DNA from: Hyphomicrobium_A sp963782555
GTDB lineage: Bacteria > Pseudomonadota > Alphaproteobacteria > Rhizobiales > Hyphomicrobiaceae
Reading direction: 5' to 3'
Length of the DNA stretch: 64,000 nt
Assembly: GCA_963782555.1 (NCBI GenBank)
Contig: CAWAKB010000006.1
Location: forward strand, 135,288-199,287
This document shows positions 9,082 through 18,794 of the stretch, piece after piece; within the stretch, counting starts at the first letter, position 1; the number at the start of each line of letters is the position of its first letter. A program made the position numbers and the translations under genes. The notes beneath the pieces are model-generated. The model made no database searches. It was not told the origin of the DNA and saw nothing but the letters and a program-made list of their open reading frames with translations.

Positions 9082-9213
9082 GGGCGGCGCAGAGACGGCT
9101 GCGCCTCGGCCGGCGACCCGGCTTCACAGACACCGTACCGCCAGGCGCCGGATCGACTCCTAACCGAGACCTTAGGACCCGCTGTGCTACACCATTGACG
9201 GACCATCGGCCGG

Positions 9214-9819
9214 ATGCTGTACCAAGGTCCGATGGAGCAAGCTGCGCCGCGCCCGATGCCGATGAGCCTGCCGAACGTACTGACGTACGGGCGCATCCTT
9301 GCGGTGCCGGCTCTGGTCGCCTGCCTATTCTTTTTGCAGGGGGATGTGGCGCGCTGGTCGGCTTTCGCCCTGTTCGTCTTGGCCGGCGTCACCGATTGGC
9401 TCGACGGCTACCTCGCCCGCATGTGGGAGCAGCAGTCGACCTTGGGGCGCATGCTCGACCCCATCGCTGACAAGCTGCTCGTCGGCGCCGTTCTGATGAT
9501 GCTGGTGCACGACAACACCATCACGGGCTGGTCGATCTGGGCCGCCATCATCATCCTGGTACGCGAGATCCTGGTCTCGGGCCTGCGCGAGTTCCTGGCC
9601 GAGCTCAACGTCAAGGTCCACGTCACCCAGCTCGCCAAGTGGAAGACGACGATGCAGATGATCGCGCTGGGCGTGCTGATCGCGGGGCCGGCGGCGGAGA
9701 AGATCGTGCCGGGGATAACGACCGGCGGCCTGGTTATCCTCTGGATTGCGGCGCTGCTTACGCTCTGGACCGGCTACGACTATCTTAAGGCTGGGGTCGT
9801 GCACGCCATGGAGCGCTGA
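9214..9819 (+). CDS. pgsA: CDP-diacylglycerol--glycerol-3-phosphate 3-phosphatidyltransferase
   Basis: 201 residues; ATGs at 9232 and 9256 are also possible starts, the last giving the common MSLPNVLTYGRI beginning. The CDP-alcohol phosphotransferase motif DGYLAR...G...D...D is present in DWLDGYLARMWEQQ and LGRMLDPIADK. Four or more membrane segments. The enzyme makes phosphatidylglycerol phosphate, the first committed step to phosphatidylglycerol and cardiolipin. It is followed 40 bases later by moaD and moaE, an order common in alphaproteobacteria (uvrC-pgsA-moaD-moaE). Confidence 0.93.
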   Translation: MLYQGPMEQAAPRPMPMSLPNVLTYGRILAVPALVACLFFLQGDVARWSAFALFVLAGVTDWLDGYLARMWEQQSTLGRMLDPIADKLLVGAVLMMLVHDNTITGWSIWAAIIILVREILVSGLREFLAELNVKVHVTQLAKWKTTMQMIALGVLIAGPAAEKIVPGITTGGLVILWIAALLTLWTGYDYLKAGVVHAMER

Positions 9820-9859
9820 CCCCCCGCCCACGAGCTCCTGACAGCGAGGCAGGCACCAT

Positions 9860-10111
9860 ATGAAGCTTCTGTACTTTGCCTGGGTGCGCGAGAAGGTCGG
9901 CCGCGGCGCCGAGGAGATCGAGCTGCCCGCCAACGTGGCAACCGTCGCCGACGTCATCGGCTGGCTCAAGACCAGGGGGCCTGAGTTCGACGCCGCGTTC
10001 GCCCGGCCGGAGCTGGTGCGGGCCGCCGTCGACAAGGTCCACGTGAAGGAGTCCGCCACCGTCGCCGGCGCCCGCGAGATCGCCTTTTTCCCTCCGGTGA
10101 CCGGAGGCTGA
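9860..10111 (+). CDS. moaD: Molybdopterin synthase sulfur carrier subunit
   Basis: 83 residues with a ubiquitin-like fold pattern and the C-terminal double glycine (FFPPVTGG) that is adenylated and thiocarboxylated. It carries the sulfur used by MoaE to make molybdopterin. Four bases separate it from moaE, so the two are clearly one transcription unit with pgsA. Confidence 0.93.
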   Translation: MKLLYFAWVREKVGRGAEEIELPANVATVADVIGWLKTRGPEFDAAFARPELVRAAVDKVHVKESATVAGAREIAFFPPVTGG

Positions 10112-10115
10112 GCGC

Positions 10116-10562
10116 ATGACCGTCCGCGTACAGACTGAGGACTTCGATGCCGCCGCCGAGGTCGCGGCGCTGACCGCGGGGCGCAAGGACGTCGGTGCCA
10201 TCGTCACGTTCACGGGCCGCGTGCGCAGCAACGAGGGCCGGCTCGCCGGGATGACGCTCGAGCACTATCCAGGCATGACCGAGGCGGAGCTCGCCCGCAT
10301 CGAGGCAGAGGCGCACGCGCGCTGGTCGCTGCAGGCGAGCCTCATCGTGCACCGCGTGGGTGAGCTTGCGCCGGGGGACAACATCGTCCTGGTCGTGACC
10401 GCAGCGGCGCATCGCCAGGCGGCGTTCGAGGCGGCTGGCTTCCTGATGGACTATCTCAAGACGCGGGCGCCGTTCTGGAAAAAGGAAGTCTCAGCCGGCG
10501 GCGACAGCACCTGGGTGGAGGCGCGCAAGGGCGACGAGAGCGCCGCCAAGCGATGGACCTGA
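10116..10562 (+). CDS. moaE: Molybdopterin synthase catalytic subunit
   Basis: 148 residues, normal length. It shows the MoaE landmarks: GAIVTFTGRVR, LEHYPGM, HRVGELAPGDNIVLV and the catalytic lysine region RAPFWKKE near the C-terminus. Together with MoaD it converts precursor Z (cyclic pyranopterin monophosphate) to molybdopterin. Last gene of the pgsA-moaD-moaE run. Confidence 0.94.
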   Translation: MTVRVQTEDFDAAAEVAALTAGRKDVGAIVTFTGRVRSNEGRLAGMTLEHYPGMTEAELARIEAEAHARWSLQASLIVHRVGELAPGDNIVLVVTAAAHRQAAFEAAGFLMDYLKTRAPFWKKEVSAGGDSTWVEARKGDESAAKRWT

Positions 10563-10741
10563 GGTCGCCGCGAGGGAGCGCCTCGTCTGTGTAGGACCAA
10601 CCCGGCGTTAGGGAAGCATTAACTGTTGGGGGACGATAACCCTAACAATGCCTGAACACGACCTGGAAAAGGCCATCATCTCAGGCAACCTTGACTGTCC
10701 CGGCACTTGGACTGTTTCGCGTACGACGGGGGTCAGACGTC

Positions 10742-12190
10742 ATGGTTCACCGGTTGCTGCGGCACCTCAGCCGCGGGACTTTTATTGCGCTAGCCTTTAT
10801 GTGCGCGCACGCGCCGGTTCGGGCCCAGAGCCTGGCGGCAGCGCCTGCAGCACAGGAGGTTGCGCGTCTGCCCGCGTCCGCTGGAGGTCACCTCCTCGGC
10901 AACAACCTGCGCACGCGCTTCCTGGTGGGGCTGCCCAAGTCGGCGAAGTTCGCGGTGTTTTCGCTCAACCACCCCAATCGGGTCGTGGTCGAGGTGTCGG
11001 AGACGAAGCTTCGCCTGCCCGAGCAGCCCAAGGACCACGCGATCGGCCTGATCAAGTCCTTTCGCGCCGGCCGGTCCGCGGCCGACCGCTCCCGCATCAT
11101 CATCTACGTGACCGAGCCCGTCATCGTGGCGAGCGCCAAGATCGAGAAGGCCGAGGACGGCCGCGGCCAGCAGCTCCGCGTCGATATCGTTCCGTTCGGC
11201 CCACCCGTCGAACCGATTGCCGCCCCTGCACCGCGCCCGGCGCACAACCTCACCACGGCCAGCCTTGGAGATATGGTCGCCAATGCTGGAGACGTGGTCG
11301 CCGGTGCCGGCAACATAGTCGCCGATGCGGGCAGCATCGTCGCCAATGCTCTCGGGGGCAGCCGGGACAGCAACGCGATGCCCGCACCCGCCTACTCGCT
11401 CGGTGCCTCCGGTCTGCAGCCGCCGCTGCCGCGTCCGGCCGTCTCCCCTGAGGTGCTCGCCGAAAGGGCGTTCAAGCCGGTCATCGTCATCGATCCTGGA
11501 CACGGCGGTCACGATTCCGGAGCGATCAAGAACGGTGCGGTCGAAAAGGACATCGTGCTGGCATTCAGCAAGATCCTCGCCGCCAAGCTGAAGGCGACCG
11601 GGCAATTCAAGGTTCTCATGACGCGCGACACGGACGTCTTCGTGCCGCTGGGCGAGCGGGTGGCGTTCGCCGAGCGCAACAACGCCAACCTGTTCATTGC
11701 CGTGCACTGCGACTACGCCGACACGGGGCCGAGGGCCAACGGCGCCACTATCTACTCGTTGCGGGATTCGACGGCCAACAGCCTGCGCCGCTCCGCCAAG
11801 GGTGAGCTTTCCAGCAATCTGTTGTCGAACGACGAGGTCGAGGCCGTCAAAGAGGCGAGCGGCGACGTCAACGCCGTGAAGTCGATCCTCGCCGATCTCG
11901 CCGGCCGCGAGGTGGACGTCACCCACGACCGTACCAACGCCTTCGCCCAGACCGTCATCAAGACGATGGGGGCCTCGACCAATATGCGCCAAGAGCCTGA
12001 CCAGCAGGCCGGCTTCCGCGTCTTGAAGACCGCGCAGTTTCCATCGGTTCTGATCGAGCTCGCCTACGTCACCAACAAGCACGACGCCATGAACTTGATG
12101 TCGGATGCCTGGCGCGACAAGGTCTCGGACTCGATCCTGACGGCGGTCGACAACTACTTCTCCAACCAGCTGGCGCAGCTGCCGATGTAA
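10742..12190 (+). CDS. amiC: N-acetylmuramoyl-L-alanine amidase, AMIN + Amidase_3
   Basis: 482 residues from the ATG at 10742. A signal peptide (ending APVRAQ) is followed by an AMIN domain (about 40-150, RTRFLVGLPKSAKFAVFSL), a repetitive Ala/Val/Gly linker (about 175-225, repeats of the VANAGDVVAGAGNIVADAG kind) and a zinc amidase domain (about 245-480) with DPGHGGHDSGA, the Glu of AVEKD, and AVHCDYAD. It cleaves the peptide side chains from septal peptidoglycan during cell separation. A rho-independent terminator follows at once, so it is the last gene of its unit. The in-frame codons upstream of 10742 lack a signal-peptide start. Confidence 0.92.
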   Translation: MVHRLLRHLSRGTFIALAFMCAHAPVRAQSLAAAPAAQEVARLPASAGGHLLGNNLRTRFLVGLPKSAKFAVFSLNHPNRVVVEVSETKLRLPEQPKDHAIGLIKSFRAGRSAADRSRIIIYVTEPVIVASAKIEKAEDGRGQQLRVDIVPFGPPVEPIAAPAPRPAHNLTTASLGDMVANAGDVVAGAGNIVADAGSIVANALGGSRDSNAMPAPAYSLGASGLQPPLPRPAVSPEVLAERAFKPVIVIDPGHGGHDSGAIKNGAVEKDIVLAFSKILAAKLKATGQFKVLMTRDTDVFVPLGERVAFAERNNANLFIAVHCDYADTGPRANGATIYSLRDSTANSLRRSAKGELSSNLLSNDEVEAVKEASGDVNAVKSILADLAGREVDVTHDRTNAFAQTVIKTMGASTNMRQEPDQQAGFRVLKTAQFPSVLIELAYVTNKHDAMNLMSDAWRDKVSDSILTAVDNYFSNQLAQLPM

Positions 12191-12231
12191 AGGCCGGCCG
12201 TTCGCCGCAATAAACGTTCACCGCAACAAAT

Positions 12232-12263
12232 AAGGCCGGTCCTCTCGGACCGGCCTTTGTTTT
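12232..12263 (+). terminator. Rho-independent terminator of amiC
   Basis: An 11-base-pair perfect stem, AAGGCCGGTCC / GGACCGGCCTT (12232-12242 and 12247-12257), with a TCTC loop and a following TGTTTTT. It lies 41 bases after the amiC stop. Confidence 0.9.
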
Positions 12264-12976
12264 TGTGCCAGCTTGGGTCGCACCCCCGCGCCGGCTAGGC
12301 CCCCGTCATGCAATACTCGGAGGACGCATTTGTTTTTGGCGCCAAAGCAGGATCTCTAGCCAATCCAATTCGAGCCGAAGCGAGCGAGCTATGCACGAAC
12401 TCGAAGACACGTGTGGGACCTTCTCTCGATGAAGGCGCTTCAGCATTTGCCACTCCATCTTCCAGTGTGTGCCGCGCCCAGGGCCTGCCCACTCCGACTG
12501 ACGTCATCATCACCAAGACGCATCGGCGCGCCGCCCGAGGCAGGCTCGGCACGCCGGCTGTGGTGATCGGAGAATGCAGGTGGATGCGGAGGTCGCGGAC
12601 AGGGTTCGGCGGGGGCCGGAAGTTGAAGCCGTCGAACGCTCCCTCGGGCGGCCCTGTCCGTGCCCGCCACGCGTCCGACCGACCAAAGGCGCCAGTCGCA
12701 TTGAAGTTCTGGCTCAGAGACGACAAGGGCGTCACGCCCTCCTTCTCTGACGCGCACTCAAGAAAGCTCAGCTTGAGACAAGCTGAAAGAGAGGTTCGGC
12801 CCCCTCACGCGAGAGAGGTTAGATGAATTCGTCCACAATTTTGAGTGCGGCGGTGCACAAAAATTAATGGTGCATCTTCGGTGCCCCATCCGGCGCAAAG
12901 CTTGGGTGGAAACTCGTACTTCCCCTTTTATGGCGCATACTGCATTTTGGGCAAATCAATAGAGAGAGGAGCCGGC
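12264..12976. other. Long gap without a recognisable gene
   Basis: About 710 bases. Long frames are open on both strands (for example a 146-codon minus frame and a 172-codon plus frame over the same bases), but neither has a ribosome site, a known motif or protein-like composition, so I call none. The last 140 bases are AT-richer and hold the putative promoter of the gene at 12977. Confidence 0.4.
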
Positions 12977-14251
12977 ATGCGTTCATTTTCCGCGATCGCT
13001 CTGGTGTCGATGCTTGCCGCATCTCCGGCGTTGGCGTGCACGGGACAGTCGGTCTACCTCGCCGGCGATTTCAAGACGGCCGAGCTTGGCTGGGGACCCG
13101 AGGACGCAAGCTTCAAGGTTTCAGGGGCGGAGGCTGATTTCACGCCGCAACCGGGTACGCAGACTGCGCGCTGGGACACGGGCGTAACCCTGACCGACCT
13201 CGATGCCTGCGTGACGGTGGCGATGCCGGCAACGACCACCGATGCATCACGCACGTACGCGGGGCTGTTGTTCTGGCTCACGGACAAGGACAATTTCTAT
13301 GAAGCCGTCTTCGCGCCCAACGGCCTCTTCACGGTCGCGCGCAAGGTGCGCGGCAAGATCGAGGCGACGGCGCCCGTTCCCTGGACCAAGGCCAACGCCC
13401 TGAAGCTCGACGCGAATGCCAAGAACACGTTGCGGGTTACACTCGAAGGGCAGATGGTCACGATCCGCATCAACGATACCGAGGTCGCGCGCTTTCGCGG
13501 GCAAGCCCCCGATGAGCCGAGCCACGTCGGCCTGGTGGCCGCCTCCGCACCGGGGACGACGGACACGTGGCGCCTGTCGGAGCTAAAGGTGACCAACGTG
13601 GCGGCGCCTGCGGGGTCGGAAGCCTCGCGCGCTTCCGACAAGCAGATCTCGACCGGTACGGTCGCCAAGGGGCCCGCTTGCAACGAAGGCAAAGTGCTCT
13701 TCGAGGACGGCTTCACGTCGCACGATCCGACATGGGGCCCCCAGGATGCGCGGCTCAAGATCTCCTCGGGCGAGGCCGTGCTGAGCCCGGTTCCGGGCAC
13801 GCGGACGTTCCGCTGGAACCGCGCGTTCGTTTTCGATGACCTCGATGCCTGCGCTACTGTCCGCCTGCAAAAGCCCACCACCAACTCGACCACGAGCTAC
13901 GCCGGCCTGATGTTCTGGGTGGAGGACAACCGCAACTACTACCAGGCGGTGATCGCTCCCAACGGCTACTTCACGGTCGCGCGTGTCGTCGACGGCGTCG
14001 TCCAGGACAAAAGGCCGGTCGACTGGGTCAAGCTCGACGCGGTCAAGACGGGGGCCAAGGAGAAGAACACGCTGCGGGTGATGGCCAAGGGCGACCAGGT
14101 CGAGATCTCAATCAACGGCAAGGAGGCCGCGAGCTTCAAGGGCGAGCCACCCCGCGACCCCAGCTATATCGGCATGCTCGCAGCTTCGGCCTCCAGCAAG
14201 AGAGGCGATGACTGGTCGATCAGCGATTTCAGCGTGACGGCGCCGCAATAG
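12977..14251 (+). CDS. Secreted protein made of two copies of a concanavalin-like domain
   Basis: 424 residues from the ATG at 12977 (signal peptide MRSFSAIALVSMLAASPALA, then mature Cys). The mature protein is an internal duplication: repeat 1 (about 21-225: ELGWGPEDASFKV, TYAGLLFWLTDKDNFYEAV, NGLFTVARKVRGK, KNTLRVTLEGQMV) and repeat 2 (about 240-424: PTWGPQDARLKI, SYAGLMFWVEDNRNYYQAV, NGYFTVARVVDGV, KNTLRVMAKGDQV). Each unit has the look of a LamG/DUF1080 carbohydrate-binding sandwich (F/Y-rich, ING(K/D) turn near the end). One cysteine pair per repeat start. Role unknown; likely periplasmic or outer-surface binding of a sugar or cell-wall ligand. Confidence 0.7.
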   Translation: MRSFSAIALVSMLAASPALACTGQSVYLAGDFKTAELGWGPEDASFKVSGAEADFTPQPGTQTARWDTGVTLTDLDACVTVAMPATTTDASRTYAGLLFWLTDKDNFYEAVFAPNGLFTVARKVRGKIEATAPVPWTKANALKLDANAKNTLRVTLEGQMVTIRINDTEVARFRGQAPDEPSHVGLVAASAPGTTDTWRLSELKVTNVAAPAGSEASRASDKQISTGTVAKGPACNEGKVLFEDGFTSHDPTWGPQDARLKISSGEAVLSPVPGTRTFRWNRAFVFDDLDACATVRLQKPTTNSTTSYAGLMFWVEDNRNYYQAVIAPNGYFTVARVVDGVVQDKRPVDWVKLDAVKTGAKEKNTLRVMAKGDQVEISINGKEAASFKGEPPRDPSYIGMLAASASSKRGDDWSISDFSVTAPQ

Positions 14252-14311
14252 CCGAGTGCCGGGCGCGACCGGAGCCATACGAAGCGCCCAAGACGAGGCG
14301 TCAGCCTCGGC

Positions 14312-15190
14312 TCAGACGGTTTCGGCAGCCTTTGCGGCGGTCTGCACCGCCTTTTGCACCTTCTCGAAGGCCCGCACCTCGATCTGGCGGATGCGCTCAC
14401 GCGATACGCCGAACTCGGTGGAGAGATCCTCCAGCGTCGCCGGATTGTCGGTCAGCCGGCGCGCCTCGAAGATGCGCCGCTCGCGGTCGTTGAGCGAGGA
14501 CAGCGCGCTCGACAGGTAGCTCCGGCGCTGGCTGAGTTCCTGGTTCTCAGCGAGCTGGTCCTCCTGGCTCGGCGCATCGTCGACGAGCCAGTCCTGCCAT
14601 TCGCCGGCTTCGGCGTCGGCACGCACGGGCGCGTTGAGCGAGGCATCCCCGCCCAAGCGCCGGTTCATCGAGACGACGTCAGCCTCGCTCACACCGAAGC
14701 GACGCGCGATGGTCTGCACCTGATCGGGGCGCAAGTCGCCCTCATCCAGCGCCTGAAGCTGGCTCTTGGCACGCCGCAGATTGAAGAAGAGCTTCTTCTG
14801 CGCGGCCGTCGTGCCCATCTTTACGAGGCTCCACGAGCGCAGGATGTACTCCTGGATCGAGGCGCGGATCCACCACATGGCGTAGGTCGCGAGGCGGAAG
14901 CCCTTGTCGGGATCGAAGCGCTTGACGGCCTGCATGAGACCGACGTTGCCCTCGGAGATGACCTCGCCGATCGGCAGTCCATAGCCGCGATAGCCCATGG
15001 CGATGCGCGCGACGAGACGCAGGTGCGACGTCACCAGCTTCTCGGCCGCGTCCTGATCGGCATGCTCCTGCCAGCTTTTGGCCAGCATGTACTCCTGGCC
15101 AGGCTCCAGCATGGGAAACTTGCGGATGTCCTGCAGGTAGCGCGACAGGCCCATAGAGCCTTGCGCAATGGTCGGAAGTTTTGTCGCCAT
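14312..15190 (-). CDS. rpoH: RNA polymerase sigma-32-type factor RpoH
   Basis: 292 residues from the ATG at 15190 (MATKLPTIAQG), the usual RpoH length; a 53-codon upstream extension is open but not sigma-like. Region 2 is present (SHLRLVARIAMGYRGYGLP, ATYAMWWIRASIQEYILRSW), followed by the RpoH box QKKLFFNLR and region 4 with its helix-turn-helix (LEDLSTEFGVSRERIRQIE). Directs heat-shock and related stress transcription. It lies downstream of rluD on the same strand, an order shared by many alphaproteobacteria. The 427-base gap between the two probably carries its own promoter. Confidence 0.93.
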   Translation of the reverse strand: MATKLPTIAQGSMGLSRYLQDIRKFPMLEPGQEYMLAKSWQEHADQDAAEKLVTSHLRLVARIAMGYRGYGLPIGEVISEGNVGLMQAVKRFDPDKGFRLATYAMWWIRASIQEYILRSWSLVKMGTTAAQKKLFFNLRRAKSQLQALDEGDLRPDQVQTIARRFGVSEADVVSMNRRLGGDASLNAPVRADAEAGEWQDWLVDDAPSQEDQLAENQELSQRRSYLSSALSSLNDRERRIFEARRLTDNPATLEDLSTEFGVSRERIRQIEVRAFEKVQKAVQTAAKAAETV

Positions 15191-15617
15191 ACCAACTACC
15201 ATCCCCGGCTTGAGCGGAGGATGGTCCCTCTTAGCCTTGCGTGCATCGCGGTCGAGCCGCGCAGGGGAACGCCGAGATTGGGCTGCCCCACGACCCGTAA
15301 ACGTGTGGGGTCCGCCATTTCCGTTGCCTCTTGCCACGCGCGTCGTCATGTGTCTCTTGAACTATACGTCATATCGGCCCCCCGCGTTTCAGGCGACCTA
15401 TGTGTGCCCGGCAAAGCAGCGCTGCTGGTCTTGGGGGTCCGCGGCCGGTGTAACCGGTTAGAAAAACGGAAATTTCCCTCAGCACCCCAGCTCGTTCGTG
15501 CCCCGACCGAAGCTTTCCTGCCGCTCTAGCGCGGGACTCCTTAACGGTGGAAAAGCGAGCGAGACCAATTGCGTAACGGCGCTAATGCTTGCTTTCGGCA
15601 ATTGTGCGGCTTTTCGG
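15191..15617. other. rluD-rpoH intergenic region
   Basis: Holds the upstream region of rpoH (transcribed leftwards). The frame of RpoH stays open to 15349, so a longer N-terminus cannot be excluded. I see no small gene and no clear hairpin terminator for rluD. Confidence 0.4.
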
Positions 15618-16641
15618 CTAATGCGCCGGCTTGAGTGCGGCGAGAAGGCCGGCGATGTCGTTGGGTAACGCACTCGTGAAGCGAAGCGTTTTGCCCGTCA
15701 CCGGATGTGCGAACCCGAGCTCGGCGGCGTGCAGCGCCTGGCGGCTAAGGTGTCGCAGGGCATCTTGGGCTGGCTCCGGCAGTGTCCGGGCTTTGGCCTT
15801 GAACCCGCTGCCATAGACCGGGTCGCCGACCACCGGGTGTCCCAGATGGGCCAGATGCACGCGGATCTGGTGCGTGCGGCCCGTCTCCAGCCGCAGCCTC
15901 AGGAGCGAGATGGCACCGGTGGCAGACGTGCCGAAAGACTTGAGCACCTCATAGTGCGTTACGGCGCGGCGGCCGGTTGCTCCCTTGGCCACGGCGATCT
16001 TCGTGCGGTTCACCGGGCTGCGGATCAGCGGCGCATCGATGGTGCCGCGCGGACGCGGCGGCTTGCCCCAAATGAGCGCCAGGTAGGCGCGCTCCATGCG
16101 CCCGTCGGCCCCGTGGGCGGCAAACTGCTCGCTGAAGTCCTCTGTGCGCTGCGTCCGTCTTGGCGACGACGAGGAGGCCGGAGGTGCCCTTGTCGAGACG
16201 GTGCACGATGCCGGGCCGCTTGACGCCGCCGATCCCGGAAAGGCTCGCGCCGCAGTGGGCGATGAGAGCGTTGACGAGCGTGCCGGTGGCGTGTCCGGCG
16301 GCGGGGTGCACGACGAGATGGGCCGGCTTGTCGATGACGATGAGGTCCTGGTCCTCGTAGACGACGTTAAGGTCGATTTGCTCGGGCGCTGGCGCGGCGG
16401 GCGCGGGTTCGGGCACGCAGACCTCGAATTGGTCGCCTGGTTTGACCCGGTACGCCCCGTCTTTTATGCTCGCATGCGTAGAATCTGTGACGTGACCGGC
16501 GCGAATGAGCGTTTGCACGTGGGCGCGGCTCAAGTCCTTGATGCGCTCGGTCAGGAGTTTGTCGAGGCGCGCGCCCAAGTCGGCCGGCGTCACTTGGACC
16601 CTGATTGGGACCCCGACTGGATGTTTGCGTTGTGACGCCAT
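15618..16641 (-). pseudogene. rluD: RluD-family 23S rRNA pseudouridine synthase, one-base frameshift
   Basis: The N-terminal part (from the ATG at 16641) has an S4 domain (GARLDKLLTERIKDLSRAHV) and the catalytic PGIVHRLDKGTSGLLVV. Near 16134-16140 the frame shifts by one base (reading AHRGLQRAVC instead of the expected AHRGLSEQFAAHGADG), and the C-terminal half continues in the next frame (RMERAYLALIWGKPPRP ... TGRTHQIRVHLAHLGHPVVGD) to the stop at 15618. Total length 1024 bases is one more than a multiple of three. Intact RluD modifies helix 69 uridines (1911/1915/1917 in E. coli numbering). A single extra T explains the break, so it may be a sequencing indel; the gene is otherwise fully conserved. 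Confidence 0.85.
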
Positions 16642-16674
16642 GGTCTCCGCGACATCTCTTTGAGAGGGACTTCC

Positions 16675-17088
16675 ATGCAGGCCCCGGACGGTGTTCTCGC
16701 CGCTTCCGCACGCACGTCGCCCCCTGACGCGGGCTCTCTGACCGCATCTGAGCTGCGGCTCCAGCGCATCCTCAAGTTCGTGGTGATTGCACTGGCGGTC
16801 GTGCTCATCGCCGGGCTGGCGGCCGTTGCCTGGCGCGTCATCTATCTCGCGTCCCCCTCGCCAACGCAACCGGCGGCGCCCACGCTCGCCATCCGACCCG
16901 CGCAGAGCCTTAAGCTGCCGGCCGGGGCGCAGGTGCGCTCGATCTCGCTGTCGGGCAACCGGGTGGCGGTACACTACGAGACCGGCACGGGCGCGGGCAT
17001 CGCGATCTTCGACCTGCAGACGGGGCAGATGGTGACCGACCTTGGGATCGAGGCCAAGCCAGCGGGCGACCGGCCGCCAGAGCGCTGA
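16675..17088 (+). CDS. DUF6476 family membrane-anchored protein
   Basis: 137 residues from the ATG at 16675. One membrane segment (about 38-60, FVVIALAVVLIAGLAAVAWRV) then a Pro/Ala linker and a small beta-rich periplasmic domain (LPAGAQVRSISLSGNRVAVHYE ... IFDLQTGQMV). This matches DUF6476, which in Hyphomicrobiales sits divergently next to rluD as it does here. Function unknown. Confidence 0.75.
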   Translation: MQAPDGVLAASARTSPPDAGSLTASELRLQRILKFVVIALAVVLIAGLAAVAWRVIYLASPSPTQPAAPTLAIRPAQSLKLPAGAQVRSISLSGNRVAVHYETGTGAGIAIFDLQTGQMVTDLGIEAKPAGDRPPER

Positions 17089-17156
17089 GCGGCAGCATCC
17101 ACAAAGAAAGGCTTGATTGGAGGGGCCGGCCTCCCATATAGCTTCGCCCTTGCGCT

Positions 17157-17232
17157 GTCCCGTTCGTCTAGTGGCCTAGGACACCAGCCTCTCACGTTGG
17201 GAACAGGGGTTCGAGTCCCCTACGGGGCGCCA
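17157..17232 (+). tRNA. tRNA-Glu (anticodon CTC)
   Basis: Cloverleaf folds well: acceptor GTCCCGT with ACGGGGC, D arm around GTCTAGTGGCCTAGGAC, anticodon stem CCAGC/GTTGG with loop CTCTCAC (anticodon CTC), T arm AGGGGTTCGAGTCCCCT, discriminator G and an encoded CCA. An integrase begins 93 bases downstream, so the tRNA 3' end is the likely attachment site of an old island. Confidence 0.95.
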
Positions 17233-17324
17233 CTTCACCCATAAGCCATTGATGTGCCAGAAGTCCTTGGTTTCCAAGGGCTTCGCTAACTCGACTGCTA
17301 CCATTCGCAGCTACCACGCGAGGT

Positions 17325-18794
17325 ATGGTCGAGATGCCCAAATACCCCTTCATGGCCCGCCGCAAGGGGTCCAGAAACTACTATTACAAGCGGCCGGTGC
17401 CGAGGGTGCTACAAGCCGACGGGCGCCCAAAACAAATCTGGCGGTCGCTCAGCACTGACAGCGAGGCTGACGCGAAAGTCGCCTACCGAAAGGTGGATGC
17501 GGAGACTGACGCATTGTTCGCCCAGTGGCGCAAAGACGACACTGAGCCTTTCGGAGCAGTCCAGTCTCCGCTGCCCGCCAACACCGTTCCTAATTTCGTT
17601 CCTCTAACCCCAGGCCTGCTGAGGCGCATAGCTGACGCTCATTACCTCAACGTCTACGAAGAGGATTTTCAGTGGCGCGGCGACCTTTGGAAGAAGGTGC
17701 ACGAGGATGAAGACGCCTTCTGGAACGGCAAGATCGTCAAACTTCCGGACGATGACTGGCACGAGGTTCGGGGCAAGCAGTACAGCTACTTTGCGCTCCT
17801 GATGGAGGAGCCCGTCCTCGAGGAGGTGTTCCTCTACTCGATTTTTCGGATCCGCAAGGCGAAGCTCCAGCAACTCCAGATGCGCTACCAGCTTGGTGGC
17901 AGCCAAGACCACAGGCCAATTGCCGACGAGCTCCTGCAAGTGAAGGGGATTTCTCTTAGCGATGCAGACCGTCGACGACTCATGCGCAAGCTCCTGGATG
18001 TTGAAATCGGAGCGCTCGAAGATCTCACCGCTGGGAGCGAAGCGTCGTTTGATGCGATAGTGGAACGTCAGGGAACGGCAGAACCGCAGATCTCTTCGAA
18101 GCCAACGGATAAGCCTGGCGAGCTAATGTCCATCCTCGTCGAAAAGTACATCGAGGACACCAGTCGCGAACGCGAGTGGCCGATCAAAACCGTCAGCAGA
18201 AAGCGTGGCGAGTTGCGCGAGTTCATTGAGATCGCCGGCGACAAGCCAGTCAACGCGTACCGCCAGGCCGATGGCGTCAAGTTTAAGGACGTCCAAATGG
18301 CGCTGCCGATCCATCGCAAGAGGGCGCCCTTCAAGGGGCTGACGCTCGCTGACACCGGCAAGAAGGCATCTGTGCTCAGAGCTGCCGGCGAGAAGGTCGA
18401 GCTGCTCAACCCAATCACTGTCAATGACAAGATCGGAACAGTATTGCTGTTCTTCGAATGGGCGAAGTCTCGAGACAGCAGTGTCGTCAACCCGGTAGTC
18501 GAGCAGCGCATCCGCCGTTCCCAACGCAAGCGCAAAGACAAAAATCGGCACCCTTGGACCATCGAGGAACTCAATAGAATGTTTGCTGCACCGATCTACA
18601 CCGGGTGCAAGTCGGAGCATTATTGGAAGCAGTCTGGGAATCTCGTGCTCCGCCAATCGGCGATGTACTGGGTGCCGCTCATCGCCTTGTTCTCAGGCAT
18701 GCGCCTTGGTGAGATCATCCAGATGCAGGTGGCCGACGTGAAGCAACTCGGTGCGCACGGTTTCTGCTTTGGGCGGTACGATCTCAGTCGATGA
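17325..18794 (+). pseudogene. Tyrosine recombinase (phage/island integrase), C-terminally truncated
   Basis: 489 codons. The N-terminal part (MARRKGSRNYYYKRPVPRVL ... IWRSLSTDSEADAKVAYRKV) is the DUF6538/SAM-like DNA-binding region of island integrases; a core-binding region follows (about 275-400), then the start of the catalytic domain with the first active-site Arg in WVPLIALFSGMRLGEIIQM (about 460). The frame then ends in GAHGFCFGRYDLSR: the second catalytic block (H-x-x-R, H/W and Tyr) is missing. The sequence after about 18750 belongs to a sensor kinase tail read in another frame, so the integrase was cut by recombination and cannot be active. Location next to tRNA-Glu is typical. Confidence 0.85.

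Noticed and set aside
9131..9210. tRNA-like sequence and hairpin TCCTAACCGAGACCTTAGGA before pgsA
   Set aside because: The reverse strand has a D-arm-like GTGTAGCACAGCGG and a GTCGATCC, but no acceptor stem and no paired T arm, so it is not a tRNA; only a short hairpin remains.
10790..12082. A 430-codon open frame on the minus strand
   Set aside because: It is the mirror of amiC; the frame is open because of codon bias, and its amino acid content is not protein-like.
12295..12826. Overlapping 146- and 172-codon frames on opposite strands
   Set aside because: Neither shows a motif or ribosome site and both occupy the same bases, so I left the gap empty.
14354..15529. A 391-codon plus-strand frame
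   Set aside because: It runs antisense through rpoH and has no family; shadow of a GC-rich gene.
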